From the NCBI RefSeq assembly GCF_900120175.1, contig NZ_FQLF01000001.1, forward strand, positions 248,001 to 312,000: DNA of 64,000 nucleotides, written 5' to 3'. Positions 47,212 to 58,330 of this stretch are shown here, piece after piece (the stretch's first letter is position 1; each line of letters opens with the position of its first letter). This DNA comes from Oceanicoccus sp. KOV_DT_Chl. Lineage in GTDB: Bacteria; Pseudomonadota; Gammaproteobacteria; Pseudomonadales; Dasaniaceae. The position numbers were made by a program, and so were the translations under genes. The notes beneath the pieces were generated by a model that did not search any database, was not told the DNA's origin, and worked only from the letters and a program-made list of their open reading frames with translations.

Positions 47212-48285
47212 ATGTCATCAAAATTCTGGAGTCCTTTAGTTAGTCAGTTGGAACCTTATACGCCCGGTGAGCAACCGCAGGTTAAAGGTTTGATCAAACT
47301 AAATACTAACGAAAACCCTTACCCGCCTTCGCCCAAGTTGGCTGCACTGCTCGATCAAGCGGCGATCAATAATTTACGGCTTTATCCCGACCCTAATAAT
47401 GGTGGCTTAAAAAAAGCGCTTAGCGATTACTTGGGTGTTGCTACGGATCATATTTGTGTGGGCAATGGCTCCGATGAAATTTTGGCGTTTGCGTTTCAGG
47501 GTTTATTTAAGCCAGACAGCCCGGTGCTTTTCCCCGATATCACTTATGGTTTTTATACGGTGTATTGCAGTTTATATGGTATTGAGTATCAGCAGCTACC
47601 ATTAGCAGAAAACTTCGACATTGCGCTTGATGCTTATATCAATCACACGGCGAATGGCGGCGTGATTTTTCCTAATCCAAATGCGCCCACCGGCATTGCT
47701 AAAGCGCTGGATGATATTGAGGCCTTGCTTAAGGTCAACACTGAGTCGGTAGTGATTATCGATGAGGCTTATGTCGATTTTGGCGCTGAGTCTGCTGTTA
47801 GTCTGGTCGCTAAATATCCTAATTTGTTAGTGGTACAAACGCTGTCCAAATCCCGTTCGCTGGCGGGCAGTCGCATTGGTTTTGCCGTGGGGCAGCCTGA
47901 TTTAATTGAGGCGCTGGAGCGGATAAAAAATTGTTTTAATCCCTATTCCTTAGACCGTCTGGCTGAGTTAGCGGCAACCGTGGCGATTGAGGATGTCGAT
48001 TATTTTCAGGCCTGTTGCGCCAAGATCATTGCCACCCGGGAATGGACGGCGGCAGAGCTCACTGAGCTGGGCTTCGACATATTGCCATCAAAAACCAATT
48101 TCATTATGGCAAAGCCGAACACGCTGCCGGCCAGAGAGCTATTTACCGCGTTGCGTGAGCAGAATATTGTAGTGCGTTATTTCAGCAAGCCGCGCATTGA
48201 AGAGTACTTGCGCATTAGTATTGGTACCGATGCAGAAATGCAGGCACTGGTGGCAGCGGTAAAAAGTATTACAGCTGGCAGGTAA
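47212..48285 (+). CDS. hisC: Histidinol-phosphate aminotransferase
   Basis: A 357-residue class I/II PLP aminotransferase. It has the HisC pattern LNTNENPYPPSPK at the start, LYPDPNNGGLKKALSDYLGV, GNGSDEILAFAF, VIFPNPNAPTGI, VIIDEAYVDFG and the PLP-Lys in QTLSKSRSLAGSRIGF; the C-terminal VRYFSKPRIEEYLRISIGT binds the phosphate via Arg. It catalyses the glutamate-dependent amination of imidazoleacetol phosphate in histidine synthesis. It is not in a his operon here. The next gene, thrS, is 140 bases away and probably separate. Confidence 0.95.
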   Translation: MSSKFWSPLVSQLEPYTPGEQPQVKGLIKLNTNENPYPPSPKLAALLDQAAINNLRLYPDPNNGGLKKALSDYLGVATDHICVGNGSDEILAFAFQGLFKPDSPVLFPDITYGFYTVYCSLYGIEYQQLPLAENFDIALDAYINHTANGGVIFPNPNAPTGIAKALDDIEALLKVNTESVVIIDEAYVDFGAESAVSLVAKYPNLLVVQTLSKSRSLAGSRIGFAVGQPDLIEALERIKNCFNPYSLDRLAELAATVAIEDVDYFQACCAKIIATREWTAAELTELGFDILPSKTNFIMAKPNTLPARELFTALREQNIVVRYFSKPRIEEYLRISIGTDAEMQALVAAVKSITAGR

Positions 48286-48424
48286 TTGTTCATAATTTGC
48301 TGCCATAGCTTTACAGAAATTAATGCTATGGTAGAGTTGTCGCCCTTATACCACCACGTACCTGGTACGATTTTAAAATTTCACGCGCGCTTTGGTAGGG
48401 CCCGCCACTGATTAGGAAAGTAAC

Positions 48425-50353
48425 ATGCCGGTTATTACCCTCCCTGACGGTAGTCAGCGTTCATTTGATCAACCCGTCACTATCTTTGATGTTGCCAATG
48501 ATATTGGTCCAGGCCTGGCGAAAGCGTCACTGGCCGGAAAAATCAATGGCGAGTTGTTAGATACTTCTTATGTAATCGAGTCTGATGTTGAGTTGGCCAT
48601 TGTCACTGAGCGTGATGATGAAGGGCTGGAATTAATTCGCCACTCGACCGCGCACTTGATGGCAATGGCAGTACAGGATTTATTTCCCGGTACGCAGGTC
48701 ACTATCGGGCCGGTGATTGAAGACGGTTACTACTACGATTTCGCGGCAGAAAAGCCTTTTAGTGATGACGATCTAAAAAAGATCGAGCAGCGCATGCTTG
48801 AAATTACTAAAGAAGATCATCCCATTGTTAGAGAAGTCGTCAGTCGCGAACAGGCAATCAAAACGTTTGCTGATATGGGTGAAGAGTACAAGGTTCAAAT
48901 TATTGAAGCCTTGCCCGGCAGCGAAGATATTTCTATTTATAAGCAAGGCCCGTGGATGGATTTATGCCGCGGCCCCCACGTACCCAGCACTGGTAAGTTA
49001 CAAGCCTTTAAATTAATGAAAGTAGCGGGTGCCTATTGGCGCGGCGATTCCAACAATCAAATGCTACAGCGTATTTACGGTACGGCTTGGGCGAATAAAA
49101 AAGCGCTGAAAGCCTATTTACACCGCTTGGAAGAAGCGGAAAAGCGCGACCACCGTAAACTGGGTAAAAAATACGATCTGTTTCATATGCAGGAAGAAGC
49201 ACCGGGTATGGTGTTTTGGCACCCCAAAGGTTGGAACATATATAAGACTATTGAAGGCTATATGCGTCAGCAGCAAGACCTCAATGGTTATAGTGAAATC
49301 AAAACCCCACAGCTGGTTGATTTTAGTTTGTGGGAAAAGTCAGGCCATGCCGCCAAGTTCAGTGCGGGTATGTTTACTCTGCAAGCCGATGAGCGCGATT
49401 TTGCAATCAAGCCGATGAACTGTCCTTGTCACGTGCAGGTATTTAATCAGGGGTTGAAGAGCTACCGGGATTTACCGCTGCGGTTGGCTGAGTTTGGCTC
49501 TTGTCATCGCAATGAGCCTTCAGGTTCGCTACACGGCATTATGCGGGTGCGGGGCTTTGTGCAGGACGATGCGCATATCTTCGCCACTGAGCAGCAAATT
49601 CAACCCGAAGTTGCGCAATTCATTGATCTATTACATGAGGTGTATGCGGACTTTGGCTTTAGTGATGTGATTTATCGTTTATCGACGCGCCCTGATGAAC
49701 GGGTGGGTAGCGATGAATCCTGGGATAAGGCAGAGAAGGCGCTGGCCGATGCGCTGGATAGCAAAGGTCTGCCCTGGGAAGAGTTACCCGGCGAAGGGGC
49801 GTTTTATGGTCCCAAGATCGAATTCTCACTAAAAGATTGTATTGGTCGGGTGTGGCAATTGGGCACCATTCAGGTGGATTTCTCGATGCCAGGTCGCTTG
49901 GATGCGCAATATGTTGCCGAGGATGGATCACGGCAGGTACCGGTCATGTTACACCGGGCAATTCTGGGGTCATTTGAGCGTTTTATCGGCATTTTGATTG
50001 AGCACTATGAGGGCGCTTTTCCAACTTGGTTGGCACCGACTCAGGCGGTGATTGCCAATATTACGGACAAACAGTCCGAATATGTGCAAAAAGTAGAAGA
50101 TTCCTTGAAAAATAAAGGATTTAGAGCGATTGCGGACTTGAGAAATGAGAAGATCGGCTTTAAAATCCGCGAGCACACAATTCAGAAGGTTCCTTACCTC
50201 TTAGTCATAGGTGATAAGGAAGTAGAAAATCAGACCGTGGCCGTGCGCGCGCGTAGTGGTGAGGATCTGGGCTCCATGTCTTTGGCAGCCTTTGAACAGC
50301 TCCTCAGCAACGACGTAGCTCGACGCGGCCGTGTCGTTTCTGAAACTGAATAA
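48425..50353 (+). CDS. thrS: Threonyl-tRNA synthetase
   Basis: A 642-residue class II aminoacyl-tRNA synthetase of normal length. Order: TGS domain ([20 protein letters not shown]), editing domain with the zinc-like HSTAHLMA and [16 protein letters not shown] motifs, catalytic core with the zinc Cys in [10 protein letters not shown] and His in [38 protein letters not shown], and the anticodon-binding domain. GGAAAG lies before ATG. It starts the conserved thrS-infC-rpmI-rplT-pheS-pheT-ihfA cluster. In E. coli ThrS represses its own mRNA through an operator; no clear tRNA-like leader could be confirmed here. Confidence 0.98.
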   Translation: MPVITLPDGSQRSFDQPVTIFDVANDIGPGLAKASLAGKINGELLDTSYVIESDVELAIVTERDDEGLELIRHSTAHLMAMAVQDLFPGTQVTIGPVIEDGYYYDFAAEKPFSDDDLKKIEQRMLEITKEDHPIVREVVSREQAIKTFADMGEEYKVQIIEALPGSEDISIYKQGPWMDLCRGPHVPSTGKLQAFKLMKVAGAYWRGDSNNQMLQRIYGTAWANKKALKAYLHRLEEAEKRDHRKLGKKYDLFHMQEEAPGMVFWHPKGWNIYKTIEGYMRQQQDLNGYSEIKTPQLVDFSLWEKSGHAAKFSAGMFTLQADERDFAIKPMNCPCHVQVFNQGLKSYRDLPLRLAEFGSCHRNEPSGSLHGIMRVRGFVQDDAHIFATEQQIQPEVAQFIDLLHEVYADFGFSDVIYRLSTRPDERVGSDESWDKAEKALADALDSKGLPWEELPGEGAFYGPKIEFSLKDCIGRVWQLGTIQVDFSMPGRLDAQYVAEDGSRQVPVMLHRAILGSFERFIGILIEHYEGAFPTWLAPTQAVIANITDKQSEYVQKVEDSLKNKGFRAIADLRNEKIGFKIREHTIQKVPYLLVIGDKEVENQTVAVRARSGEDLGSMSLAAFEQLLSNDVARRGRVVSETE

Positions 50354-50383
50354 CAGCGTTAAATTAACTGCGGAGAAATAGCG

Positions 50384-50908
50384 ATTAAAGGTAAAAGCAA
50401 ACGAGCCACGATCAACGACGAGATCGAAGCGAAAGAAGTTCGTCTAATTGGTGCCGACGGAGAGCAAGTTGGTATCGTACCTATCGAAGAAGCCCGTGCG
50501 GCAGCTGTACAAGCTGCGCTGGATTTGGTGCAAATAGCAGATTCCGATCCGATAGTCTGTAAGATCATGGACTACGGTAAACATGTGTTTGAAGCGAAGA
50601 AGCAAGTAGCTGCGCAAAAGAAAAAGCAGGTACGGACACAGGTTAAGGAGATAAAGTTTCGTCCTGGGACGGAAGAGGGAGACTATCAGGTAAAACTACG
50701 CAACCTGACACGTTTCCTTGAACACGGGGACAAAGCCAAGGTGACCTTGCGTTACCGCGGTCGTGAAATGGCCCACCAGGAAATTGGTATGGAGTTACTC
50801 AAGCGCGTCGAAAAAGATCTCGAAGAGCTGGGTTCTGTAGAGCAATTTCCAAAGATGGAAGGTCGTCAATTGACGATGGTCATTGCCCCAAAGAGTAAAA
50901 AGAAGTAA
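50384..50908 (+). CDS. infC: Translation initiation factor IF-3 (ATT start)
   Basis: A 174-residue factor that binds the 30S subunit and checks start-codon pairing. The start is the rare ATT at 50384, preceded by GGAGA, giving [30 protein letters not shown]; the first ATG in frame (50525) would remove the whole first half of the N-domain. Then come the linker and the C-domain [43 protein letters not shown]. The AUU start lets IF-3 discriminate against its own mRNA, as established in E. coli. Only 30 bases separate it from thrS. Confidence 0.95.
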   Translation: MKGKSKRATINDEIEAKEVRLIGADGEQVGIVPIEEARAAAVQAALDLVQIADSDPIVCKIMDYGKHVFEAKKQVAAQKKKQVRTQVKEIKFRPGTEEGDYQVKLRNLTRFLEHGDKAKVTLRYRGREMAHQEIGMELLKRVEKDLEELGSVEQFPKMEGRQLTMVIAPKSKKK

Positions 50909-51063
50909 CAGCGAGCTCACCGTTTTTTAATTGATGTGCTTTTAAATAAGTGTCTGTTAGTTAAAGGGCAAGGGCCTGTTTCTCTTTTGTTTTATCAATA
51001 TATTTTGAACCCACTGAAGGCTCATGAGAGTTTTGATGGTTCCTAAATGCGGAGTATCTAACG

Positions 51064-51261
51064 ATGCCAAAAGCTAAAGTACACAGCGGGGCAGCAAAGC
51101 GTTTCAAAAAAACCGGAAGCGGTTACAAACGCAAAAGCGCCCATAAAAGTCACATCTTGACCAAGATGACCACTAAACGTAAGCGTCAGCTACGTGGAAC
51201 ATCTGCAGTTCACGCTTCAGATAAAGTGTTAATCGATCGTATGTTGCGCGCCAAAGGCTAA
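51064..51261 (+). CDS. rpmI: Large ribosomal subunit protein bL35
   Basis: A 65-residue basic protein, full length, beginning [35 protein letters not shown] and ending [13 protein letters not shown]. Follows infC after 155 bases and precedes rplT by 42. In E. coli L20 binds upstream of rpmI and represses both genes; the 50909-51063 leader is a natural site for this, though the pseudoknot was not resolved by eye. Confidence 0.98.
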   Translation: MPKAKVHSGAAKRFKKTGSGYKRKSAHKSHILTKMTTKRKRQLRGTSAVHASDKVLIDRMLRAKG

Positions 51262-51303
51262 GCAGCTCACACTATTTATTAGGTTAAGAATCAGGAGACT
51301 ATT

Positions 51304-51660
51304 ATGCCTCGCGTAAAACGTGGTGTGACTGCACACCGTCGACACAAAAAGATTTTAAAGCAAGCCAAAGGTTACTACGGAGCTCGTTCAAGAGTATTTC
51401 GTGTTGCCAAGCAAGCGGTTATTAAAGCGGGTCAATACGCTTATCGTGACCGTCGCCAGCGCAAGCGTCAGTTCCGCGCCCTTTGGATCACTCGTATCAA
51501 TGCCCAGTCACGCGCTAACGGTTTGGCTTATAGCCGTTTAATCGCTGGACTGAAGAAAGCAGAAATCGGCCTTGACCGCCGTGTTCTTGCTGACTTGGCA
51601 GTGCACGACAAAGCCGCTTTTGCTGCTGTAGTTGAAAAAGCAAAAGCAGCCTTGGCTTAA
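51304..51660 (+). CDS. rplT: Large ribosomal subunit protein bL20
   Basis: A 118-residue basic ribosomal protein, full length: [62 protein letters not shown]. It binds 23S rRNA early in assembly and autoregulates rpmI-rplT. AGGAGA lies before ATG. The pheS leader follows. Confidence 0.98.
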   Translation: MPRVKRGVTAHRRHKKILKQAKGYYGARSRVFRVAKQAVIKAGQYAYRDRRQRKRQFRALWITRINAQSRANGLAYSRLIAGLKKAEIGLDRRVLADLAVHDKAAFAAVVEKAKAALA

Positions 51661-51724
51661 TCGTCGTTGCGGCTAAAATTTTTGGCCACACGCGATAATT
51701 TGTAAACAGGGGACAGGATACTAA

Positions 51725-52870
<1,146 letters not shown>

Positions 52871-52980
52871 CGCCACGATTGACTTGTTAGTTGCTGTCAT
52901 CTTTGTGGCTGGCAAGTTTGGATAACAATAAGATTCCCCGTTGTCGGGAATATCAAAAGTTTAGTTAGGATTTTAAACAG

Positions 52981-55367
52981 ATGAAAATCAGCGAACAATG
53001 GTTACGTGAATGGGTTAACCCCAATGTTTCTACCGAAGAATTAGTAGAAAAAATTACCATGGCGGGTTTGGAGGTCGATGGCACTGAGCCAGTAGCAGGC
53101 GCTTTTACCGGTGTCGTGGTGGGTGAAATCCTATCGATAGAACAACATCCTGATGCGGATAAATTGAGAGTTTGTCAGGTGGCCGGTGGTGATGAAGTGG
53201 TGCAAGTCGTGTGCGGAGCACCAATGCTCGTGCCGGTTTGAAAATACCCTTCGCGACCGTAGGTGCAGTGTTACCGGCAGAAGACAAAGGCGGCTTTAAA
53301 ATTAAAAAAGCCAAACTGCGCGGGGTGGAATCCTTCGGCATGTTGTGTTCTGAAAGTGAGCTGCAATTATCTGATGCTAATGAGGGTTTGATGGAGTTGG
53401 CGGCAGACGCAACTACCGGTCAGGATATTCGCGATTACTTGAATTTGAATGACACTATTATTGAAGTTGATCTCACGCCCAATCGTGCCGATTGTTTAAG
53501 TGTCGCCGGTATTGCCCGTGATACCGGGGTGTTATATCAAGCGGCAGTAACACCCGTCGACATTAAACCGGTAGCTGCGCAAATCGACACTGTTTTCCCC
53601 ATCGACATTCAAGCGGGTGCGGATTGCCCGCGCTATGTTGGTCGGGTCATCAAAGGTGTTGATGTCAGTCAGCCGACCCCGTTGTGGATGGTGGAAAAAC
53701 TACGTCGCTCCGGTATTCGCTCTATTGATGCTGTCGTTGATGTCACCAATTTTGTCTTGCTGGAACAAGGCCAGCCCATGCACGCCTTCGATTTGAATCG
53801 TGTGCAAGGCGGTATTCGGGTTCGTCACGCCGAGCAGGGTGAAAAAATTACGTTACTGGATGGCCAGGAGCTGAGCTTGAATGCCGGTTCGCTGGTTATT
53901 GCTGATCACCAGCAAGCCATCGCCCTTGCGGGCATTATGGGTGGCGACGCCAGTGCGGTTAAAACTGATACGCAGGATATTTTATTAGAAGCGGCCTTTT
54001 TTACGCCGCTGAATATTGCCGGTCGTGCTCGCTCTTATGGTTTGCACACTGACTCTTCACATCGCTTTGAGCGCGGTGTGGATTACCAATTACAGGTGGC
54101 GGCTATTGAGCGCGCTACGCAGTTATTGCTGGATGTTGTGGGTGGCCAGCCCGGCCCTGTGCAGGAAGTGATCGCTGCGGAAAATGTGCCGGTGGCTACG
54201 GAAGTTGTTTTACGCCACGCCCGCATTCAAAAACTGTTGGGATTGACCATCGACAAACCGGCGGTGACCGATATGTTGACGCGCTTAGGTCTTGGGGTGA
54301 CAGAAACCGACGAGGGCTGGAACGTGGTTGCACCTTCATGGCGTTTTGATATCGCCATTGAAGCCGACCTGCTGGAAGAAATTGCGCGCATCTACGGTTA
54401 TAACAGACTACCAGTTACGCAAATTCATTCTGATCTTAGCCTGAAGGGCAAGCCCGAAACCAAGTTGGGCTTAAGATCTATCCGTCGTCAATTGATTGCC
54501 CTTGGTTATCAAGAGGCGATTACCTATAGTTTCGTAGAGCCCAAAGTGCAGCAATGGGTGTGTCCACAAGATGACACCGTAGCATTGGCTAATCCTATCT
54601 CGGCGGATATGTCGGTGATGCGTACCAGCTTGTGGCCGGGCTTGCTCACTGCGCTCAAACACAACCTAAACCGTCAGCAATCCCGGTTGCGGATGTTTGA
54701 ATCAGGCTTGCGGTTTATCCCCAATGCTGAAGGCCTGCCCACGCAGGACGCGATGCTAGCGGGGGCGATTACCGGCCGGCGGGCACCTGAATCCTGGTCT
54801 GAAAAGGGCGAGACGGTCGATTTTTATGACCTGAAAGGGGATTTGGAATCGGTATTTAAGCTGGGTGGTAATAGTACCAATATCGAATTTACCAAGAGTG
54901 AACACCCCGCGCTACACCCCGGTCAGACCGCGGTGATTAGTCGCAATGGTGAGAACGTTGGCTATATAGGTGCCATCCACCCCGAACTCCAGAAAAAGCT
55001 TGGACTTTCGCAAACTATTTACCTTTTTGAGGTGAAATTGTCGGCCATTACCGATTCTGAGCTGCCAAAGTTCACAGAATTGTCAAAATTCCCTGAGGTG
55101 CGCCGTGACCTGGCAATCCTTATCAGCCGTGAAATTGAGGCTGAAACAGTACTGGAAGTGGTTAGAAATACAGCAGGCAATGAACTTAAAAACCTCAGGT
55201 TGTTTGACATATATGAGGGTAAAGGCATTGATACTAAAGCAAAAAGTCTAGCTCTAGGTTTGACGTATCAGCATTCTTCGCGCACACTTACTGAGGATGA
55301 GGTAAATGTCTCAGTAGATCGCGTAGTGGCCCAGTTGCAACAGCGCTTTAACGCGACCCTACGATGA
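52981..55367 (+). CDS. pheT: Phenylalanyl-tRNA synthetase beta chain, one frameshift
   Basis: The gene reads in one frame from ATG 52981 to about 53223, then in another to 55367. Between them VVCGAP joins to [18 protein letters not shown] if CCAATG is read CCAAATG (one more A). The restored product is 795 residues, the length of E. coli PheT. Domains: tRNA-binding OB fold ([20 protein letters not shown]), B3/B4 editing domain, B5 ([23 protein letters not shown]), a catalytic-like core and the C-terminal FDX-ACB anticodon domain. As PheT is essential, the lesion is most likely a sequencing error. Confidence 0.95.
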
Positions 55368-55413
55368 TCGAATAACAGCTGCTTAGCAGCGTATTAAGTG
55401 AAGGATGCAGTGA

Positions 55414-55716
55414 ATGACCGCTCTGACCAAATCTGAAATGGCTGAAAAGCTGTATGAAGAACTAGGGCTTAATAAGCGTGAAGCCAAGGAAGTTGTCGAA
55501 CACTTTTTTGAAGAAATTCGCCATTCATTAGAAGACAACGAGCAGGTGAAATTATCAGGTTTTGGTAATTTTGATCTGCGTGATAAAAGTCAGCGCCCAG
55601 GACGTAACCCGAAAACAGGGGAAGAGATCCCCATCTGCGCACGCCGCGTAGTGACCTTTCGTCCCGGCCAGAAGTTAAAAGCACGAGTAGAAGCCTATGT
55701 TGGAACCGAGCAATAA
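55414..55716 (+). CDS. ihfA: Integration host factor alpha subunit
   Basis: A 100-residue HU/IHF-family DNA-bending protein, full length: [85 protein letters not shown]. The RNPKTG loop holds the intercalating Pro. It forms the heterodimer with IhfB, acting in sigma-54 promoters, phage integration and replication. It follows pheT by 47 bases and overlaps the MerR gene by 20. Confidence 0.98.
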   Translation: MTALTKSEMAEKLYEELGLNKREAKEVVEHFFEEIRHSLEDNEQVKLSGFGNFDLRDKSQRPGRNPKTGEEIPICARRVVTFRPGQKLKARVEAYVGTEQ

Positions 55717-56059
55717 CGCAGAATTACCGGTAATACCGGGCAAGCGTTATTTTACTATTGGAGAAGTCAGTGACCTATGTGCGGTAAAGCCGCACGTATT
55801 GCGTTATTGGGAGCAGGAATTTCCTAATCTGAAGCCGGTTAAGCGCCGGGGTAACCGCCGCTATTATCAGCGTGAAGATGTTATTTTAATTCGTCAAATC
55901 CGCAGCCTGCTTTACGATCAGGGCTATACCATTGGTGGTGCGCGTCAGCGTATGTCCGGTGAGGGCGAAGAAGGCGAAATAGATAGCAACGATTACAAGC
56001 AAATGATTCGTCAAATGATTACTGAACTGGAAGATGTCTTATTAGTGTTAAAAGCCTGA
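55697..56059 (+). CDS. MerR-family regulator
   Basis: A 120-residue small MerR protein: [69 protein letters not shown] is the winged helix with wing Arg-Arg-Tyr-Tyr, followed by a short coiled-coil helix. There is no effector domain. It is the conserved orphan MerR protein found behind ihfA in gammaproteobacteria. ATG 55697 overlaps the end of ihfA by 20 bases, so the two are translationally linked. A strong terminator follows. Confidence 0.93.
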   Translation: MLEPSNNAELPVIPGKRYFTIGEVSDLCAVKPHVLRYWEQEFPNLKPVKRRGNRRYYQREDVILIRQIRSLLYDQGYTIGGARQRMSGEGEEGEIDSNDYKQMIRQMITELEDVLLVLKA

Positions 56060-56082
56060 TCGTTCATTGGTTTAGGTTATCG

Positions 56083-56111
56083 AAAAGGCCGCAATAATTA
56101 GCGGCCTTTTT
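56083..56111 (+). terminator. Rho-independent terminator of the thrS-merR cluster
   Basis: AAAAGGCCGC/GCGGCCTTTT stem (ten pairs) with an eight-base loop, running into T5, 23 bases behind the MerR stop codon. Confidence 0.92.
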
Positions 56112-56187
56112 ATTGCGTTAAATTCCCCACCAGTGTGTCATCATCGCTTGAGTGACGCTTGCCCCTTTAAGTTAAGTCGAGACCTTA

Positions 56188-56889
56188 ATGAGCCAAGTCA
56201 GTGATTTTATCGATAGCTATCTCATGCTGTGTAATCAGGGCAGCATCGATCAGCTGATGAATTTATTTACCGTGGACGCCACGATCGAAGACCCAATAGC
56301 CACGCGCTTTAGTGGCGACACGGTTCGATCCTTTTATCAATCGGCCGCAGCAATGGGGGTGAAATTTAGCCGTACCGGTGCAACCCGCATGGCCAGCCAC
56401 TACATTGCCTTCCCGTTGCGTGTGCAATACCCCTCAGGTGCGTCAATCGACGCGATAGAAATTGTAGCGTTGGGTCAGGGCGGACGAATTCAATCCGTGC
56501 ATGCGTATTGGGGGCCGACCGACGACAATAAAGTTATCACCATTGAGCGTTATATAGATTCGTTAAATAATCGCGACAGCAACAACTTAAGCGATTTTTT
56601 TGACCCGTCAATTGGTATCGAAGACCCCATCGGTTCACCGCCCCGATTTGGTTTTGAAGGAACGAAACAATTTTACGGCCTAGCCGCGACCATTAATTTG
56701 CAGGCTGAGCTGGGGGGCGTGATTTGTTGCGCAGGCAATTTTGCCGCCTTTCCGCTCACAGTGCTGATGGACAACCGTGGTCAGCGGATGCGCTTTGAGG
56801 GATTGGATTTGTTTGAATATAACGACGCAGGGCGAATTATTTCAGGCAAGGTATTTTGGAGCGGCGAAAATATGACGGTGGTAGGGTAG
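56188..56889 (+). CDS. Two-domain ketosteroid-isomerase-like (SnoaL/NTF2 fold) protein
   Basis: A 233-residue protein made of two NTF2-like domains. The second (115-233) matches bacterial Delta5-3-ketosteroid isomerase in layout: RYIDSLNNRD with Tyr122, VEDPVG-like IEDPIGSPPRFG with Asp146, and GLDLFEY with Asp207, corresponding to Tyr14, Asp38 and Asp99 (Comamonas numbering). The first domain keeps Tyr11 and Asp35 (TIEDPIA) but has Glu91 at the third position. Typical isomerases are a single domain of about 125 residues. It may isomerise a double bond of a steroid or terpenoid, the active part being domain 2. Expressed alone behind the MerR terminator. Confidence 0.82.
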   Translation: MSQVSDFIDSYLMLCNQGSIDQLMNLFTVDATIEDPIATRFSGDTVRSFYQSAAAMGVKFSRTGATRMASHYIAFPLRVQYPSGASIDAIEIVALGQGGRIQSVHAYWGPTDDNKVITIERYIDSLNNRDSNNLSDFFDPSIGIEDPIGSPPRFGFEGTKQFYGLAATINLQAELGGVICCAGNFAAFPLTVLMDNRGQRMRFEGLDLFEYNDAGRIISGKVFWSGENMTVVG

Positions 56890-56908
56890 CCAACAACGCA
56901 GTTTGCGG

Positions 56909-57298
56909 TTAAGGCTTATCCAGGGGAGGGCGGCTGTCACTCATTAGCCGGTCAAGTGTTTGCTGCGCTTGCTTACGATCGTTTAAGTCCTTCACTTCTA
57001 GCATTTCACAGTCATCCTTGATCATATCGTCAATACTGACTGGGTAGTGGCGGCAATCTTCAGGGCGGTCTTCATAAATATCACACGTATATTTGAGGCT
57101 AGCTGAATCTTGTTGCAACCAGGGGCAGCGGTGTAATTGCTCGCCACTGGCCGGGTCAAACCAAATCTCATCGCCGCGCACATAGGCTGCGATATCAGGC
57201 CGAAATAACTCCCAGCTTTCAATATCACTCCGCGATGCCGACAGCGCAGCATTGCCATAGTGGATGCAGCATTTACCGCATTGGTTACAGTCTTTCAT
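56909..57298 (-). CDS. YkgJ-family cysteine cluster protein
   Basis: A 129-residue protein with the Cys-cluster pattern CNQCGKCCIHYGN at the start, RCPWLQ in the middle and CDIYEDRPEDCRHYPV toward the end, which together could bind a zinc or iron-sulfur site. The family is uncharacterised. It is convergent with the ketosteroid-isomerase-like gene and divergent from the SPOUT methyltransferase. Confidence 0.85.
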   Translation of the reverse strand: MKDCNQCGKCCIHYGNAALSASRSDIESWELFRPDIAAYVRGDEIWFDPASGEQLHRCPWLQQDSASLKYTCDIYEDRPEDCRHYPVSIDDMIKDDCEMLEVKDLNDRKQAQQTLDRLMSDSRPPLDKP

Positions 57299-57397
57299 AA
57301 GTGATGGCTATTAAATAAATCGGTGGCAGCATAGCAACAATCGCAGCGATAAACTGCGTATAATCCCCCGTTCTTTTGCAATAGATCAGCGCAGCTA

Positions 57398-57895
57398 ATG
57401 AATAACGTCAGCAAGCCCGCCAACAACTACGCCTGTATCGGCCTCTATAATCCCAAGTCACCGGAAAATGTCGGCTCAGTGATGCGCGCAGCAGGTTGCT
57501 ACGGGGTCAGCTCGGTATTCTACACCGGCCGCCGCTACGACTTCGCCAAGCCCTTTTATACCGACACCCAAAGAGCCTACGAAAAACTACCCTTGGTCGG
57601 CGTCGAAGATTTGGAGGACATCATTCCCTTTGGCTGTGTACCCGTCGCCGTGGAACTAGTCAAAGGTGCCAAACCATTACCAGAATACAAACACCCACCC
57701 CGTGCCTTTTACATCTTCGGCCCCGAGGATGGCACCCTCAGTAAAAAAATCACCCGCTTTTGCAGCGACACCATCTATATCCCCACCACCGGTTGCATGA
57801 ATCTAGCCGCCACCGTCAACGTAGTTCTCTACGATCGCCTGGCCAAAGGTGATGATTTTTCGTACCACCACAAAGAACTAATTCTAAAACCCTAA
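57398..57895 (+). CDS. SpoU/TrmH-family RNA methyltransferase
   Basis: A 165-residue SPOUT methyltransferase. Motif 1 YNPKSPENVGSVMRAAGCYGVSSVF includes the catalytic-type Asn and Arg; motif 2 is FYIFGPEDGTLS; motif 3 is YIPTTGCMNLAATVNVVLYDRLAK. It is short and lacks an extra RNA-binding domain, so it is like TrmL in size but not clearly TrmL in sequence. It 2'-O-methylates an RNA with S-adenosylmethionine, probably tRNA. It precedes tRNA-Pro by about 120 bases. Confidence 0.92.
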   Translation: MNNVSKPANNYACIGLYNPKSPENVGSVMRAAGCYGVSSVFYTGRRYDFAKPFYTDTQRAYEKLPLVGVEDLEDIIPFGCVPVAVELVKGAKPLPEYKHPPRAFYIFGPEDGTLSKKITRFCSDTIYIPTTGCMNLAATVNVVLYDRLAKGDDFSYHHKELILKP

Positions 57896-57932
57896 GTCTA
57901 TGTTTTAGCACCAGTAAAAGCCGTTATTCGGC

Positions 57933-57960
57933 TTGTTCCAGCTAGGCTTTTCGGTATAAT
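57933..57960 (+). promoter_or_regulatory. Promoter of tRNA-Pro
   Basis: A perfect TATAAT at 57955-57960, with TTGTTC 16 bases upstream as a -35 element, 57 bases before the mature tRNA. Confidence 0.6.
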
Positions 57961-58017
57961 GGCCGTCCTCTCGAACTGCCCCTATGGACAGGCAAAAGCA
58001 GTAAAAACCGAGATTTT

Positions 58018-58094
58018 CGGGGCGTAGCGCAGTCTGGTAGCGCACTACACTGGGGGTGTAGTGGTCGCAGGTTCAAATCCTGCCGTTCCGACCA
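58018..58094 (+). tRNA. tRNA-Pro (anticodon GGG)
   Basis: A 77-base gene with encoded CCA. The acceptor stem CGGGGCG pairs with CGTTCCG (two G-T pairs). D-arm GCGC-AGTCTGGTA-GCGC, anticodon stem CTACA/TGTAG with loop CTGGGGG, T-arm GCAGG-TTCAAAT-CCTGC. The GGG anticodon reads CCC/CCU. Position behind ihfA-merR is typical for Pseudomonas-like genomes. Confidence 0.97.
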
Positions 58095-58100
58095 ATCCAT

Positions 58101-58134
58101 AAAAAAGGTCACCTATAAAAAGGTGGCCTTTTTT
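58101..58134 (+). terminator. Terminator of tRNA-Pro
   Basis: AAAAAAGGTCACCT/AGGTGGCCTTTTTT stem, nearly perfect, ends in T6 directly behind the CCA. Confidence 0.9.
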
Positions 58135-58142
58135 GTTCGTTA

Positions 58143-58252
58143 GCACGCAGCAAAGCTGCGTGCGTACACGGGTTCACAAAATGCGCGCGCATTTTGCTAC
58201 GAGGCGTTTACGCCGAAGCCCCGAAGGGGTCGGAACAGCATTAAAGCTGTTC
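58143..58252. repeat. Array of five consecutive hairpins behind tRNA-Pro
   Basis: Perfect palindromes in a row: 58143-58163 (arms GCACGCAGC), 58177-58196 (CAAAATGCGC against its complement), 58203-58214 (GGCG/CGCC), 58219-58229 (CCCC/GGGG) and 58233-58252 (GAACAGC/GCTGTTC). All lie within 110 bases between the tRNA terminator and a copy of the tRNA 3' end. The loops and stems differ, so this is not a simple repeat array. Confidence 0.85.
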
Positions 58253-58255
58253 TGA

Positions 58256-58277
58256 TTCAATCCTGTCGTCCCGGCCA
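58256..58277 (+). repeat. Degenerate copy of a tRNA 3' end (possible attachment-site scar)
   Basis: The 22 bases beginning TTCAATCCTG and ending CCCGGCCA resemble the T-arm and CCA end of the tRNA-Pro gene (TTCAAATCCTG ... GACCA) with a few differences. This could be the far end of an element that used the tRNA as attachment site, or a partial tRNA duplication. Confidence 0.5.
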
Positions 58278-58306
58278 TATAATTGCTAAAGATTAATAGC
58301 TTAGAG

Positions 58307-58330
58307 GCCTGCTTGATCGCGGGCTTTTTT
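58307..58330 (+). terminator. Second terminator behind hairpin array
   Basis: GCCTGC/GCGGGC stem (one G-T pair), six-base loop, then T6. It suggests that a transcript continues through the hairpin array and ends here. Confidence 0.75.

Noticed and set aside
50525-50908. infC starting at ATG 50525
   Set aside because: It would remove the first part of the N-domain. ATT 50384 gives the full family N-terminus with a ribosome site.
52981-55367. pheT as a true pseudogene or programmed frameshift
   Set aside because: The loss is one A in a short run, the same error type as at the other seven sites, and PheT is essential. No slippery sequence or stimulatory structure was seen.
58143-58252. Possible CRISPR array because of closely spaced palindromes
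   Set aside because: The palindromes differ from each other and there are no equal repeats or spacers, nor cas genes.
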